64,000 nt of DNA from Gordonia effusa NBRC 100432 (GTDB lineage: Bacteria; Actinomycetota; Actinomycetes; Mycobacteriales; Mycobacteriaceae), in the NCBI RefSeq assembly GCF_000241305.1, contig NZ_BAEH01000092.1, positions 35,244 through 99,243 of the forward strand. Reading direction: 5' to 3'. The notes under the pieces were generated by a model. The model had not been told where the DNA came from, made no database searches, and saw nothing but the letters and a program-made list of their open reading frames with translations. Within the stretch, counting starts at the first letter, position 1. Each line of letters opens with the position of its first letter. Made by a program: the position numbers and the translations under genes. This document shows, piece by piece, positions 43,834 through 52,112 of this stretch.

Positions 43834-44340
43834 GTGAAACGCGAATCCTTCGAACGCTGGCCGTGCTCAGTCGCCCGGACCGTCGGCCTAGTCGGCGACG
43901 GTTGGACGCTGCTGATCCTGCGCGAACTCTTCTACGGCGAGACTCGGTTCGATGGATTGGTGACAACCCTGGGCATCGCTCGATCAACCCTGACCGACCG
44001 GCTACGGACTCTCACCGACAGCGGCATCGTCTCGCGGGAGATCTATCAGAGCGATCCGGTCCGTCACGAATATCTACTCACCGAGAAGGGCAGCGACCTC
44101 TTCGGCGTCGTCGCTGCCTTAAATTCGTGGGGTGATCGCTGGATGAGCGGCGACGAAGGTGCCCCGATGATCTTGCACCACGACAGCTGCGGTCACGATC
44201 TTGACGCCGCGGTAGTCTGCCGGGAATGCGGCACGCAGGTCCGTCACCGTGACATCAGCGTGCGGGTCGGGCCGGGATTTCCCCAGCGACTCAAGAAGCT
44301 TCCGGCTTTTGCGGGGCGGTTCGGGGAGCCGGAGAAGTGA
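43834..44340 (+). CDS. HxlR family regulator with C-terminal zinc-ribbon-like tail
   Basis: A 168-residue winged-helix regulator: CSVARTVGLVGDGWTLLILRELFYGETRFDGL, then IARSTLTDRLRTLTDSGIVSRE and a wing with RHEYLLTEKG. Beyond the usual HxlR length, the C-terminus carries HHDSCGHDLDAAVVCRECG, with three Cys and nearby His. This resembles a small metal site seen in a subset of HxlR proteins. The start is GTG 43834. It probably controls the divergent crotonase/oxidoreductase unit through the palindrome at 43804. Confidence 0.88.
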   Translation: MKRESFERWPCSVARTVGLVGDGWTLLILRELFYGETRFDGLVTTLGIARSTLTDRLRTLTDSGIVSREIYQSDPVRHEYLLTEKGSDLFGVVAALNSWGDRWMSGDEGAPMILHHDSCGHDLDAAVVCRECGTQVRHRDISVRVGPGFPQRLKKLPAFAGRFGEPEK

Positions 44341-44492
44341 AACTTGGTTGGATCCGCTATTTGTGAATAGCCCCCAAACCGCACCTGAAGGACTTTCAAG
44401 ACTCTCCGTAGAATCCGCTGAGAATCGGTGTGCAGCGGCCTGATGCATAGATTTCGCGGGTAGCGTGGTGAAAAATATGTGCGTGGAGAAAG

Positions 44493-45599
44493 TTGACGAT
44501 CATTCCGAGTATACGGGCGATACCTGGCAAACTGGCAAGATCCAAGAAACCTTCGATACCGCTGTCCGCAACCGGATTTCTCGCGATATTTTTGGGAACC
44601 TTAATCGTTGGTAGCGGGGCCTATTTGATCTTCCCTCCGCCAGAACAGAAGTCAGCCGAACCTGATCCCCGGCCACCGGCTGAACATATTGATTCGGCAG
44701 CCGAGTCGATATCGTCAGCCAAGATGCTTCTGCAATTGATGTCGAGTGCGGTTAACGGCGCCACTGGGAGCATCACGACTGTTACCGGCGGTGCTCGTGA
44801 CTTATTCGATGCCGTTGATACCGCGACCAGCGCGTCGAATCAGCTGGTGACGTCGCTGCAAAACGCGCCGAATCTATCGGGAGCGGCAAAGCAGATCAAT
44901 GACGGTTCACTTGCAATCTCCGGTGCGCTCACCCAGGCCAAATCACTGTCCGGGTCGGTAAAGCAGCTCGATTCGTTGGTCACACCGCTGATCGACTACT
45001 TGGAGACTGCGCAGACGCCCGGCTCCAAAGATGCCCTGCAGCGTCTTCGGACCTTGCAACAATCTAGCCGCGCAATCGCCTCGCAATTGGGGTCGCTGGG
45101 TCAGCTTCAGACTGAACTCGGAACTATGCGCGGCGCTCTCAACCGATCGGCAAGCAGCGCGGACGCGGCCATTTCCCAAGCCCGGACCGCGGCCGTACAG
45201 TTGCGGTCGGGCTTGACGAAACTGTCGTCGGCCAGGGCCGACACTCTGTCGGCCGCCAAAAAGGTCAACTCCGGCGTGAAACAATTGGACGGAACCCTGA
45301 GCTCCATCACTAGCAGTCTGGACAGTGCACAGGCGAATCTGGCGCCGCCGGATGAGGAGAGTGGCCCCACGCCGCCCGCCCAGCAATCTGCGGCCCCCTC
45401 GCCCGCAGCTGTCGCCGAACATGTCAGTTGGTCCGTCGCCGCCGGGGCAATGTTCGGTGTTCTCCTGCTGATCGGGCTCGCCGCCGTCAACTCACGGCGG
45501 CGGCCCGACCGGAACGAAGACGGACACGACGACGACGATTCGCACAGCGACGACTCGTCGCATGACGAAGTCGGGTCCGACACGCTCGAATTGGTATAA
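44493..45599 (+). CDS. two-TM coiled-coil membrane protein
   Basis: A 368-residue protein that starts at TTG 44493 (GGAGAAAG upstream). It has an N-terminal membrane helix (ATGFLAIFLGTLIVGSGAYLIF), about 220 residues of Ser/Ala/Leu/Gln-rich helix with heptad character (SAAKKVNSGVKQLDGTLSSI), a Pro-rich hinge, a second membrane helix (VAAGAMFGVLLLIGLAAV) and a very acidic His/Asp/Ser tail. The coiled-coil region resembles the extracytoplasmic domains of YhgE/Pip- or MmpL-associated proteins, but the family is not certain. An MMPL exporter lies 0.7 kb downstream on the other strand. Confidence 0.55.
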   Translation: MTIIPSIRAIPGKLARSKKPSIPLSATGFLAIFLGTLIVGSGAYLIFPPPEQKSAEPDPRPPAEHIDSAAESISSAKMLLQLMSSAVNGATGSITTVTGGARDLFDAVDTATSASNQLVTSLQNAPNLSGAAKQINDGSLAISGALTQAKSLSGSVKQLDSLVTPLIDYLETAQTPGSKDALQRLRTLQQSSRAIASQLGSLGQLQTELGTMRGALNRSASSADAAISQARTAAVQLRSGLTKLSSARADTLSAAKKVNSGVKQLDGTLSSITSSLDSAQANLAPPDEESGPTPPAQQSAAPSPAAVAEHVSWSVAAGAMFGVLLLIGLAAVNSRRRPDRNEDGHDDDDSHSDDSSHDEVGSDTLELV

Positions 45600-45617
45600 C
45601 CAGTCGTTTGATTAGCG

Positions 45618-46232
45618 TCAGCTAGTGCACAGCGGTGTCGGCGCGCCCTTCCCCCGAACCGGTGTGACCAGGAAGAAGCATGTGTTGTAGCCGCGCGCGG
45701 AGATGACCTTCTTTATCGAGTCCCATTGCTTCTTGGAGACGTCGGAAGTTCTCTTCAAGACGAAGCCGGACAGCCGGTTCGGGTCACCGACGAGCGCCCA
45801 CGAATAATCCGGTGCTATATAGGTCACCACGTAGTTCGTTGGTCCGGATTTGCTGCTCTGGAACGGTACGCCCGGGAAACTTACGTGCAGCTGCGCGAGT
45901 GTCTTGAGATCGTTTACCCGCGCATTTCCGACAATTCGATTCCGGCTCCCATTGTTCCTGATACAGGAATTTTCGACGCGGATGTTTCGATCATCGATCT
46001 TCGAGTACTTCGCCTGGGTGCTGCTTAGACAGTCGAGGTTGAACGGTTGCGGTACCGCGGCCACCTGATTCCACACTCCGAGGTAGCGGGGTACATCCAG
46101 TTTGCTTATCGGCGGCAGTTGTCCCGGCGCTGCCGAACTTATACCAGCTGCCATCGAACTCGATAGTGCTACGACGATAGCGAGTGTCGCGATGATTGAT
46201 GCCCTGATGCGCAGGGAGGGTGCGAAATTCAT
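45618..46232 (-). CDS. secreted lipocalin family protein (Blc-like)
   Basis: A 204-residue exported protein. The signal peptide covers SIIATLAIVVALSSSMAAGISSA. Lipocalin features are the first-strand motif PRYLGVWNQVAAVPQPFN (G-x-W) and YNTCFFLVTPVRG near the end; four Cys suggest two disulfides. Bacterial lipocalins bind lipids or small hydrophobic ligands in the envelope. The start ATG 46232 gives a normal signal peptide; longer frames add a non-conserved stretch. It lies 32 bp downstream of the MMPL transporter gene and is probably co-transcribed, so the two may handle the same lipid. Confidence 0.85.
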   Translation of the reverse strand: MNFAPSLRIRASIIATLAIVVALSSSMAAGISSAAPGQLPPISKLDVPRYLGVWNQVAAVPQPFNLDCLSSTQAKYSKIDDRNIRVENSCIRNNGSRNRIVGNARVNDLKTLAQLHVSFPGVPFQSSKSGPTNYVVTYIAPDYSWALVGDPNRLSGFVLKRTSDVSKKQWDSIKKVISARGYNTCFFLVTPVRGKGAPTPLCTS

Positions 46233-46264
46233 GTCAGACCTGCTAATCCTTAGATTGTTTCTTG

Positions 46265-48394
46265 CTACGTCTTTGGAACCAGTGATTCGCTGTGCGACTC
46301 CTTCCTCGCTGTGGATTTCGACGCTGCCGACGGCCACCAGATTCGCTCGCCCGCTATCGTGAACAGCGCGGGAACAAGGACCGTGCGGACCAAGAAGGTA
46401 TCGAGGAGAATTCCCAAGCCGACGATAATTCCCAGCTGAGTGAGTGTGATGAGCGGAAGGATGCCAAGCACGCAAAAGACCGCTGCCAGTACGATTCCAG
46501 CACTTGTAATCACCGCGCCCGTCGCCGACACCGCGCGAATCATCGCCGTATCGATCGGATGCTCCGAATTCTCCTCCTTCGCACGCGTGACGAGGAATAT
46601 CGTGTAATCCACACCTAATGCAACGAGGAATAGGAACGAGAAGAGCACGACATTATTGTCGAGTGCCGGGAAGCCGAATACATATTTGCTGACCCAACTG
46701 CCGAGCCCGATCGCGCCGATCGAACTCGCGACGGTCGCACAAATCAGCACGACCGGGGCGGCGACGGCACGGAGCAATAGGAACAGTACTGCCATCACCA
46801 CGCACAGAATCAACGGAATTATGAGCAGTCGATCTCGTGCGGCCGCATCGCGTTCGTCGAGCGCCTGTGCATCGCTACCGCCAACGAGCGCACCGGATCC
46901 ATCGACTTCGCCAACCGAATCACGAATCGCCTCAATGGTTTTGAACGACTCCGCTGATGCCGGCGCGGAATCCAGCACAACCCGCCATCGAGTCTGACCA
47001 GTGTCGGAGGTACCAGACTGTCGCACCGATTCCACCCCGTCGGCAATCTTGAGGCGTTCCTCGACGAGGGGGGCCGCCGACGTCCGCGCGGTAACTACCG
47101 TCGGATCTGATTCGCCCGCTGGAAAATGTTGGCCCAGTACGTCAAATCCGGTCACCGAATCGGCGGTAACCCGGAATTGCTCAGTCTGGGACAGGCCGAT
47201 AGACGCGGTGAGAAGACCACTCGCGCATATCCCCAAAATCACCACCGACCCAACTGCCGCTCGCCACGGATTGGCTACCACCGCCGTGGCGACGCGATGC
47301 CACATCCCGGTGTCGACCGATGAATTCTCACCGGCCTGGGGCGAATACTCGGGAATGAAGGGCCAGAACAACTTTCGCCCGAATAGCGCCAAGGCGGCGG
47401 GCAACACCAGCAGCACGAACACCGCGGCGATCACGAGACCTGCCGCCCCGAAGACCCCCAGACTTCGAGTATTCGGCAGGGTCGCCAAGAGCAGGACCAG
47501 CAGGGCCAGGACCACGGTCAGATTGCTCGCGAGAATAGCCGGCCCGGCGCGTCGCACAGCTACCCGAAGCGCCTCTCTGTGGTCGGGGAAGTTATGCAAT
47601 TCTTCCCGATAGCGCGAGATCAGCAAGAGCGCATAATTGGTGCCGGCTCCGAATACGAGGACGCTGGTGATCCCCGACGTCGAACCGTCGAAACTCAATC
47701 CGGTGACATTCGCCAGCGCCGTGCCGGCACTGCTCGCGACGCGATCGGCTATTCCAACGACGATCAAAGGCACCAGCCAGAGCACCGGCGATCGATAGGT
47801 GACGATCAGCAGCAGCGCGACAACCAGCGCGGTGACCATTAGCAGCGTGACATTCGCGCCGGAGAAGGAGTTTGCGATGTCGGCGGCAAAGGCCGGTCCG
47901 CCTGTTACGTGACTAACCAAGGTCGGCGGCAAGCCGGACGCGGCGGCGGCGCGGAGTTCGTCGACGGTATCCCGCAGACCGAACCCGCTGAGTTCGGAAG
48001 ACACCGGGATAGCTACGACGGCAGCCTTCTTATCCTCCGACAGCACGACCGGCGATTGTGCACTGCCGCTCGCCGTTGACCGGTCGACCGCCAGCATTCG
48101 GTCGCTCGACGCGGCGATCGCGGTCCGGTCGGAATCGGTCAGTGCACCGTCGTCGGCACGCGTCACCACCAGGATGGCCGACGCAACACCGCTGTCGGGA
48201 AATGACGCCTCAACCTTCTTGATCTGGGATGACTGCGCCGACGTCGGAAGTGAGTCGGGCGCGTCGTCTCCGGCGTCGTTGTCGCCGACCAGGAACATGA
48301 ACCCGAGTCCGAGTACCAGAATGATCAGACCCACGGCCCACGAACGTTTTCCGGTGACAACTGACGCGACGCGATCCCAAGCAGAGGTAGCCAC
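46265..48394 (-). CDS. MMPL family RND transporter
   Basis: A 709-residue MmpL-type exporter with 12 membrane segments and two large extracytoplasmic loops. Features are GLDFDGSTSGITSVLVFGAGTNYALLLISRYREEL (the conserved TM4 region) and NNVVLFSFLFLVALGVDYTIFLVTRAKEE, with the D-Y pair of the proton relay. At 709 residues it belongs to the shorter MMPL class (like MmpL11 or MmpL3-truncated), which export lipids or small hydrophobic compounds. The MarR gene is divergent, with a palindrome between them. The lipocalin is downstream in the same transcript. Confidence 0.9.
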   Translation of the reverse strand: MATSAWDRVASVVTGKRSWAVGLIILVLGLGFMFLVGDNDAGDDAPDSLPTSAQSSQIKKVEASFPDSGVASAILVVTRADDGALTDSDRTAIAASSDRMLAVDRSTASGSAQSPVVLSEDKKAAVVAIPVSSELSGFGLRDTVDELRAAAASGLPPTLVSHVTGGPAFAADIANSFSGANVTLLMVTALVVALLLIVTYRSPVLWLVPLIVVGIADRVASSAGTALANVTGLSFDGSTSGITSVLVFGAGTNYALLLISRYREELHNFPDHREALRVAVRRAGPAILASNLTVVLALLVLLLATLPNTRSLGVFGAAGLVIAAVFVLLVLPAALALFGRKLFWPFIPEYSPQAGENSSVDTGMWHRVATAVVANPWRAAVGSVVILGICASGLLTASIGLSQTEQFRVTADSVTGFDVLGQHFPAGESDPTVVTARTSAAPLVEERLKIADGVESVRQSGTSDTGQTRWRVVLDSAPASAESFKTIEAIRDSVGEVDGSGALVGGSDAQALDERDAAARDRLLIIPLILCVVMAVLFLLLRAVAAPVVLICATVASSIGAIGLGSWVSKYVFGFPALDNNVVLFSFLFLVALGVDYTIFLVTRAKEENSEHPIDTAMIRAVSATGAVITSAGIVLAAVFCVLGILPLITLTQLGIIVGLGILLDTFLVRTVLVPALFTIAGERIWWPSAASKSTARKESHSESLVPKT

Positions 48395-48420
48395 CTAGCA
48401 ACCGTCTCAAATTATGAACT

Positions 48421-48435
48421 ATTAAGCAACTTAAT
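48421..48435. promoter_or_regulatory. MarR-type operator palindrome
   Basis: ATTAAG-CAA-CTTAAT, a perfect inverted repeat in the 66-bp MMPL-MarR divergent promoter. MarR proteins bind AT-rich palindromes of this size, so it should control both directions. Confidence 0.7.
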
Positions 48436-48460
48436 CAATTTGGCATCGTACACTTCAGGG

Positions 48461-48928
48461 ATGTCCGAGCGCGCACAGTTGGAGACGTCACTGTCGTCGG
48501 CGATACGTGCATTGACGGCTGAGTCGGAACAAATCGGACGCATCTTTGCCAGACAGCATAGTTTGGGCGCCAACGACTTTCAGGCTTTACTGCGGATCAT
48601 GGTCGCCGATTCGGCAGGTGAGCCGACGACCGCTGGACGGCTCGCGGCATCACTCGGCCTTACCTCTGCCGCGATGACATACCTGGTTGACCGGATGGTC
48701 GCCTCAGGTCACATTCGGCGAGAACCCGATCCTCACGATCGACGTCGGCTGACTCTCCACTACGACGCCCGTGGCATGGAGCTGGCCCGGGAGTTCTTCG
48801 GCCCGCTGGGTGAGCTGACCCACGAGACGCTGTCGGGGTTCAGTGACGAGGATTTGGCAACGACGGGCAATGTGCTCGATGCGTTGATCGAAGCAATGGT
48901 GAGATATTCGGCCGAGTTCGAGGGGTAG
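48461..48928 (+). CDS. MarR family regulator
   Basis: A 155-residue MarR regulator from ATG 48461. DNA-binding parts are LGANDFQALLRIMVADSAGEPTTAGRLAASLGLTSAAMTYLVDRMVASGHIRREPDPHDRRRLTLHYDARG (in outline), including the wing PDPHDRRRLTL. It probably represses itself and the divergent MMPL exporter. The stop TAG lies in a palindrome GCGATATCGC flanked by AGGGG/CCCCT, part of a run of three palindromic elements downstream. Confidence 0.9.
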   Translation: MSERAQLETSLSSAIRALTAESEQIGRIFARQHSLGANDFQALLRIMVADSAGEPTTAGRLAASLGLTSAAMTYLVDRMVASGHIRREPDPHDRRRLTLHYDARGMELAREFFGPLGELTHETLSGFSDEDLATTGNVLDALIEAMVRYSAEFEG

Positions 48929-48949
48929 CGATATCGCCGACAGTCCCCT
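48921..48949. repeat. short nested palindrome at the MarR stop codon
   Basis: AGGGG ... CCCCT (48921-48925 and 48945-48949) enclosing the perfect 10-bp palindrome GCGATATCGC (48928-48937). It is off-centre and much smaller than copies A-G, but has the same outer-plus-inner plan and directly precedes copies C and D. Confidence 0.45.
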
Positions 48950-48957
48950 AGAGCGTG

Positions 48958-49026
48958 GATTCTCGTCTCCCTCAATGGCTTCCGAGGGCAATATGCCCTC
49001 TGATCATGCTGACGGGGACGAAATTT
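48958..49026. repeat. Nested palindromic element, copy C
   Basis: The core GAGGGCA-ATA-TGCCCTC (48984-49000) is identical in arms to copy A. The outer arms (48958-48974 and 49010-49026) are imperfect and of the TCGTCYCCSTCA type, similar to arms of copies E-G. Arm end to centre is 18 bp on each side. It lies in a 400-bp spacer between two plus-strand genes. Confidence 0.7.
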
Positions 49027-49104
49027 CGCCTGGGGCCATCGCTGCCGGTTAGTCAGGCGACGTCGGAGCCAGCAGGGCCTGGGCACGGATTCATGGGATT
49101 TCAA

Positions 49105-49169
49105 AAATCTGGAGATTAGCTCCACACCCAGGGCAAGATGCCCCCGGCGCAGCACTGATCTCCAGAATT
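49105..49169. repeat. Nested palindromic element, copy D
   Basis: Outer arms 49105-49119 (AAATCTGGAGATTAG) and 49155-49169 pair at 13 of 15. The core GGGCA-AGA-TGCCC is at 49131-49143. Arm end to centre is 18 bp on each side. It has the same core type as copies A-C but a third kind of outer arm. Confidence 0.75.
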
Positions 49170-49274
49170 CCGGGTCGCGCAAGCCCCGAAACGCCGACGA
49201 GTTCAAGTCCGAAGAGGTTTTTCTGTGAATTACGGTTACGCGTACTTCGATTCACAGCTACCATCGGTACGCCT

Positions 49275-49291
49275 GTGACTGTCTCAGTCAC
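49275..49291. promoter_or_regulatory. inverted repeat upstream of the membrane protein gene
   Basis: GTGACTG-TCT-CAGTCAC, perfect 7-bp arms, 38 bp before the start codon at 49329. It may be an operator or a leader stem-loop. Confidence 0.4.
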
Positions 49292-49328
49292 TTCGAACGA
49301 CACCTCGTACCGACAAAAGGGAAGTCCA

Positions 49329-49877
49329 ATGAACAAATTCGTCCTCGTCATCGCCATCGGTGCCGCACTCGTTTTTCTATGTGTGCTCGGCCTCGTCATC
49401 CTCGCGATCTTGGCAAGTGGGTCGAAGGGACCACGTCGGTTCTCCTTGACCACGCCGACAGACATTGAAGACTTCGTCAAGACAGCACCATGGTCGGCCA
49501 CCGTCGCCCTTAGTGTTCCCGGCTCGCCGTCGGAGGTTCAGCAGCGACTTCTATCGGGCCCCACGGTGCGCGTACAACCGCTGTTCTCCGGGCCCGCTGT
49601 CGAGAACGGAACTCGTACTTATCGAGGGCTGATAGCAACAACGTCGCAAGTGGTGGACGAGCAACCCAACGGCGTCACCGCCGCGGGAACCGGCATATCT
49701 GTGCCTCTATTCGTCAAGTCATATGTCGAACGCTGGACGGTTGAGCCAACTTCGTCAGGCAGCAACGTGACGTGCACCTTGGCGTTCAGCCTAAAACTCT
49801 TCGGGTTTCTGCCAATCGGTTGGACGGCAGCGTTCGCCGAACCGTTTATCAAACTCGGTATTCGTCGGGCCTTCTGA
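49329..49877 (+). CDS. membrane-anchored SRPBCC-like protein
   Basis: A 182-residue protein with one N-terminal membrane helix (FVLVIAIGAALVFLCVLGLVILAILA) and a C-terminal domain that looks like the START/SRPBCC polyketide-cyclase fold (VALSVPGSPSEVQQRLLSG, RWTVEPTSSGSNVTCTLAFSLKLFGFLP, FAEPFIKLGIRRAF). ATG 49329 has AAAAGGGAAG upstream. The domain would face the cytosol or the outside depending on topology; it may bind lipid or another hydrophobic ligand. It is convergent with dnaB. Confidence 0.6.
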   Translation: MNKFVLVIAIGAALVFLCVLGLVILAILASGSKGPRRFSLTTPTDIEDFVKTAPWSATVALSVPGSPSEVQQRLLSGPTVRVQPLFSGPAVENGTRTYRGLIATTSQVVDEQPNGVTAAGTGISVPLFVKSYVERWTVEPTSSGSNVTCTLAFSLKLFGFLPIGWTAAFAEPFIKLGIRRAF

Positions 49878-49901
49878 CAAGGGTGGGCGGCCGTCGACCG
49901 C

Positions 49902-52112
49902 CTACCCCCGGGCCATATCGACGAACCGCGACAGATGCAACTGATGCGCGACGGTGATCGTCGCGGTCGGACCGTTACGGTGTTTGCCGACGATGATGTC
50001 GGCTTCACCGGCACGCGGATCATCGCGCTCGATCGAGTCGGGCCGGTGGAGCAGGATCACCATGTCGGCATCCTGCTCCAGCGAACCCGACTCACGAAGG
50101 TCCGAGACCTGAGGCCGCTTGTCGGTTCGCTGTTCCGGACCACGGTTGAGCTGCGAGATCGCCACCACAGGAACCTCAAGTTCCTTGGCTAGCAACTTAA
50201 TTGAGCGCGAGAACTCGGAGACTTCCTGCTGGCGAGACTCGACCTTTTTGCCCGACGTCATCAGCTGCATATAGTCGATGACGACCAGCGACAGGTCGTG
50301 CCGCTGTTTCAATCGCCGAGCCTTCGCGCGGATCTCCATCATGGTGAGGTTGGGCGAATCGTCGATAAACAGTGGCGCTTCGGAGATCTCACCCATGCGC
50401 CGGGCCAGTCGTGACCAGTCGTCGTCGGTCATCGACCCCGAACGCATGTCGGCCAGTTTGATTTTCGCTTCTGCCGAGAGCAGTCGCATGACGATCTCGG
50501 TCTTGCTCATCTCAAGGGAAAACATCGCGCTGGTCTTACCGTTATGAATCGAGCACGACCGCAAGAAGTCCATCGCCAGCGTCGAATTGTGGGTCGGCAC
50601 CATCGATTCGCCCGCGAGATACATCGCATCCGCGTTGTCCACCTGCACACAGCGCACCGGCACAGAATCAACCTGGCGGATCGCCACTATGCGCCGCACC
50701 CCGGACGCGCGACGCAACTCCTTGTGTCGAATCGCCTTGTGGTGCAACGTAAATACATCATCGTCGGCGTCTACGCGAACCCAACCGGTCGCCGACACTC
50801 GATATGTATAGCCAAGTCCCGCAGCGAGATCCGCTACCACGTCGGTCATGTGTCGCGTGGCCGCGGGTACCGTAATCCACCCGTCGTCCTCAACAATCGC
50901 CCGCGCGTCAAGCAAGCCGGCAAGTAGCGCCCGACGTTGCGCGATCGATCCGCGGAGATATTCAAACGGGATCCGACCGCCCAGGTCGGCCATCAACGTC
51001 ATCACGTCGACCGGGCCCTCGGCGTCGATCCGCATCCCGATCTCCGGGTCGTCGAAGGCCATACCGGCAAGTGCCGCAACGGTATACGGGCCGTAGACAT
51101 AGCGGCGATTCGGCAACTCCAAAGGTGCGGTATTGCGTACGACAGCCTTGCCGACCTTCGAGCGCAACGCCGCGGTAGTCATCACGTCACGCTCGCCGTC
51201 AATCTCCGCGACCCACTGATGCTCCTCGTCTGCGATCAGAACTGCACCGTCGGAGAACTCCACCTCGTAGCAGGGCCGCTCGGTCATGACTTCGGTTGCC
51301 GCGACCACGGTCGTGGGGCGCCCCCGGGCGTCGAGCAACTGTTCCCCGACCGCGATGGTGCCCATCGTGGTCCACCCGGTGGGCGTAGGCAGCGGTGTAT
51401 CAAGTGCGAGTGCCTTACCCACACCCGGCCGGGCCGCGACAATGATCATCTGTCCGGCATGCAACCCGTTGGTCAGCCGATCAAGGTCGGCGAAGCCGGT
51501 CGGCACGCCAAGCGAGATTCCGCCCCGCGAAGCGATGGAGTCGATCTCGTCCATCGTCGGCTGAAGCAATTCCTCGAGTGCGACGTAGTCCTCAGAGGTG
51601 TTGCGCTCGGTGACCTCGTAAACCTCCGCCTGCGCGCGATCGACCACCTCGGCGACGTCCTGCCCGTCGCTGCCGGCGTAGCCGAACTGCACGATGCGGG
51701 TGCCTGCTTCGACCAGGCGTCGCAGGATCGATTTCTCGGCGACGATCTCGGCGTAATACCCGGCGTTGGCCGCGGTCGGCACCGTCGAAATGAGCGTGTG
51801 CAGATACGGCGCACCGCCGACCCGTTTCAGTTCGCCCGCGCGTTCCAACTCGGCCGCCACCGTGACGGCGTCGGCCGGCTCGCCCTTTCCGTAGAGCTCC
51901 AAGATCGCGTCGTATACAGCCTGATGAGCGGGGCGATAGAAGTCGCCGGGCCGAAGTTTCTCCAAGACGTCTGCGATCGCGTCTTTGGACAGCATCATTC
52001 CGCCGAGCACCGATTGCTCAGCTGCCATGTCTTGCGGCGGCTGCCGGCCGAATTCTTCAGCTGGCATCTCCGCTGGAGCCTCGTCATGGCCCCGGTCGTC
52101 GACTACTGCCAA
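49902..52112 (-). CDS. dnaB: replicative DNA helicase DnaB containing an intein
   Basis: The hexameric replication-fork helicase. The 736-residue precursor from TTG 52112 (LAVVDDRGHDEAP, matching the usual mycobacterial N-terminus) contains a 276-residue intein. After splicing, 460 residues remain, normal for DnaB. Before the intein: PPQDMAAEQSVLGGMMLSKDAIADVLEKLRPGDFYRPAHQ and the Walker A start AARPGVGK. After it: STLAMDFLRS, FSLEMSKTEIVMRLLSAEA, LVVIDYMQLMTSGKK (Walker B) and DLRESGSLEQDADMVILLHRPD. The intein interrupts the Walker A motif directly after the Lys. A DnaA-box cluster lies upstream. Genes of an export operon separate it from rplI. Confidence 0.95.
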   Translation of the reverse strand: MAVVDDRGHDEAPAEMPAEEFGRQPPQDMAAEQSVLGGMMLSKDAIADVLEKLRPGDFYRPAHQAVYDAILELYGKGEPADAVTVAAELERAGELKRVGGAPYLHTLISTVPTAANAGYYAEIVAEKSILRRLVEAGTRIVQFGYAGSDGQDVAEVVDRAQAEVYEVTERNTSEDYVALEELLQPTMDEIDSIASRGGISLGVPTGFADLDRLTNGLHAGQMIIVAARPGVGKALALDTPLPTPTGWTTMGTIAVGEQLLDARGRPTTVVAATEVMTERPCYEVEFSDGAVLIADEEHQWVAEIDGERDVMTTAALRSKVGKAVVRNTAPLELPNRRYVYGPYTVAALAGMAFDDPEIGMRIDAEGPVDVMTLMADLGGRIPFEYLRGSIAQRRALLAGLLDARAIVEDDGWITVPAATRHMTDVVADLAAGLGYTYRVSATGWVRVDADDDVFTLHHKAIRHKELRRASGVRRIVAIRQVDSVPVRCVQVDNADAMYLAGESMVPTHNSTLAMDFLRSCSIHNGKTSAMFSLEMSKTEIVMRLLSAEAKIKLADMRSGSMTDDDWSRLARRMGEISEAPLFIDDSPNLTMMEIRAKARRLKQRHDLSLVVIDYMQLMTSGKKVESRQQEVSEFSRSIKLLAKELEVPVVAISQLNRGPEQRTDKRPQVSDLRESGSLEQDADMVILLHRPDSIERDDPRAGEADIIVGKHRNGPTATITVAHQLHLSRFVDMARG
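50586..51413 (-). mobile_element. class 3 intein in DnaB, degenerate endonuclease
   Basis: Intein residues 1-276 begin ALALDTPLPTPTGW and end MVPTHN, inserted between GVGK and STLAMD. The first residue is Ala, not Cys or Ser. The class 3 signature is complete: Trp67 in EEHQWV (block B), Cys255 in VPVRCVQVDN (block F) and Thr274 in PTHN (block G), followed by Ser as the +1 extein residue. An endonuclease trace LLAGLLDARA (near 166) is a degenerate LAGLIDADG motif with the terminal acidic residue and Gly replaced, and no second copy is seen, so the homing function is probably lost. Confidence 0.93.
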
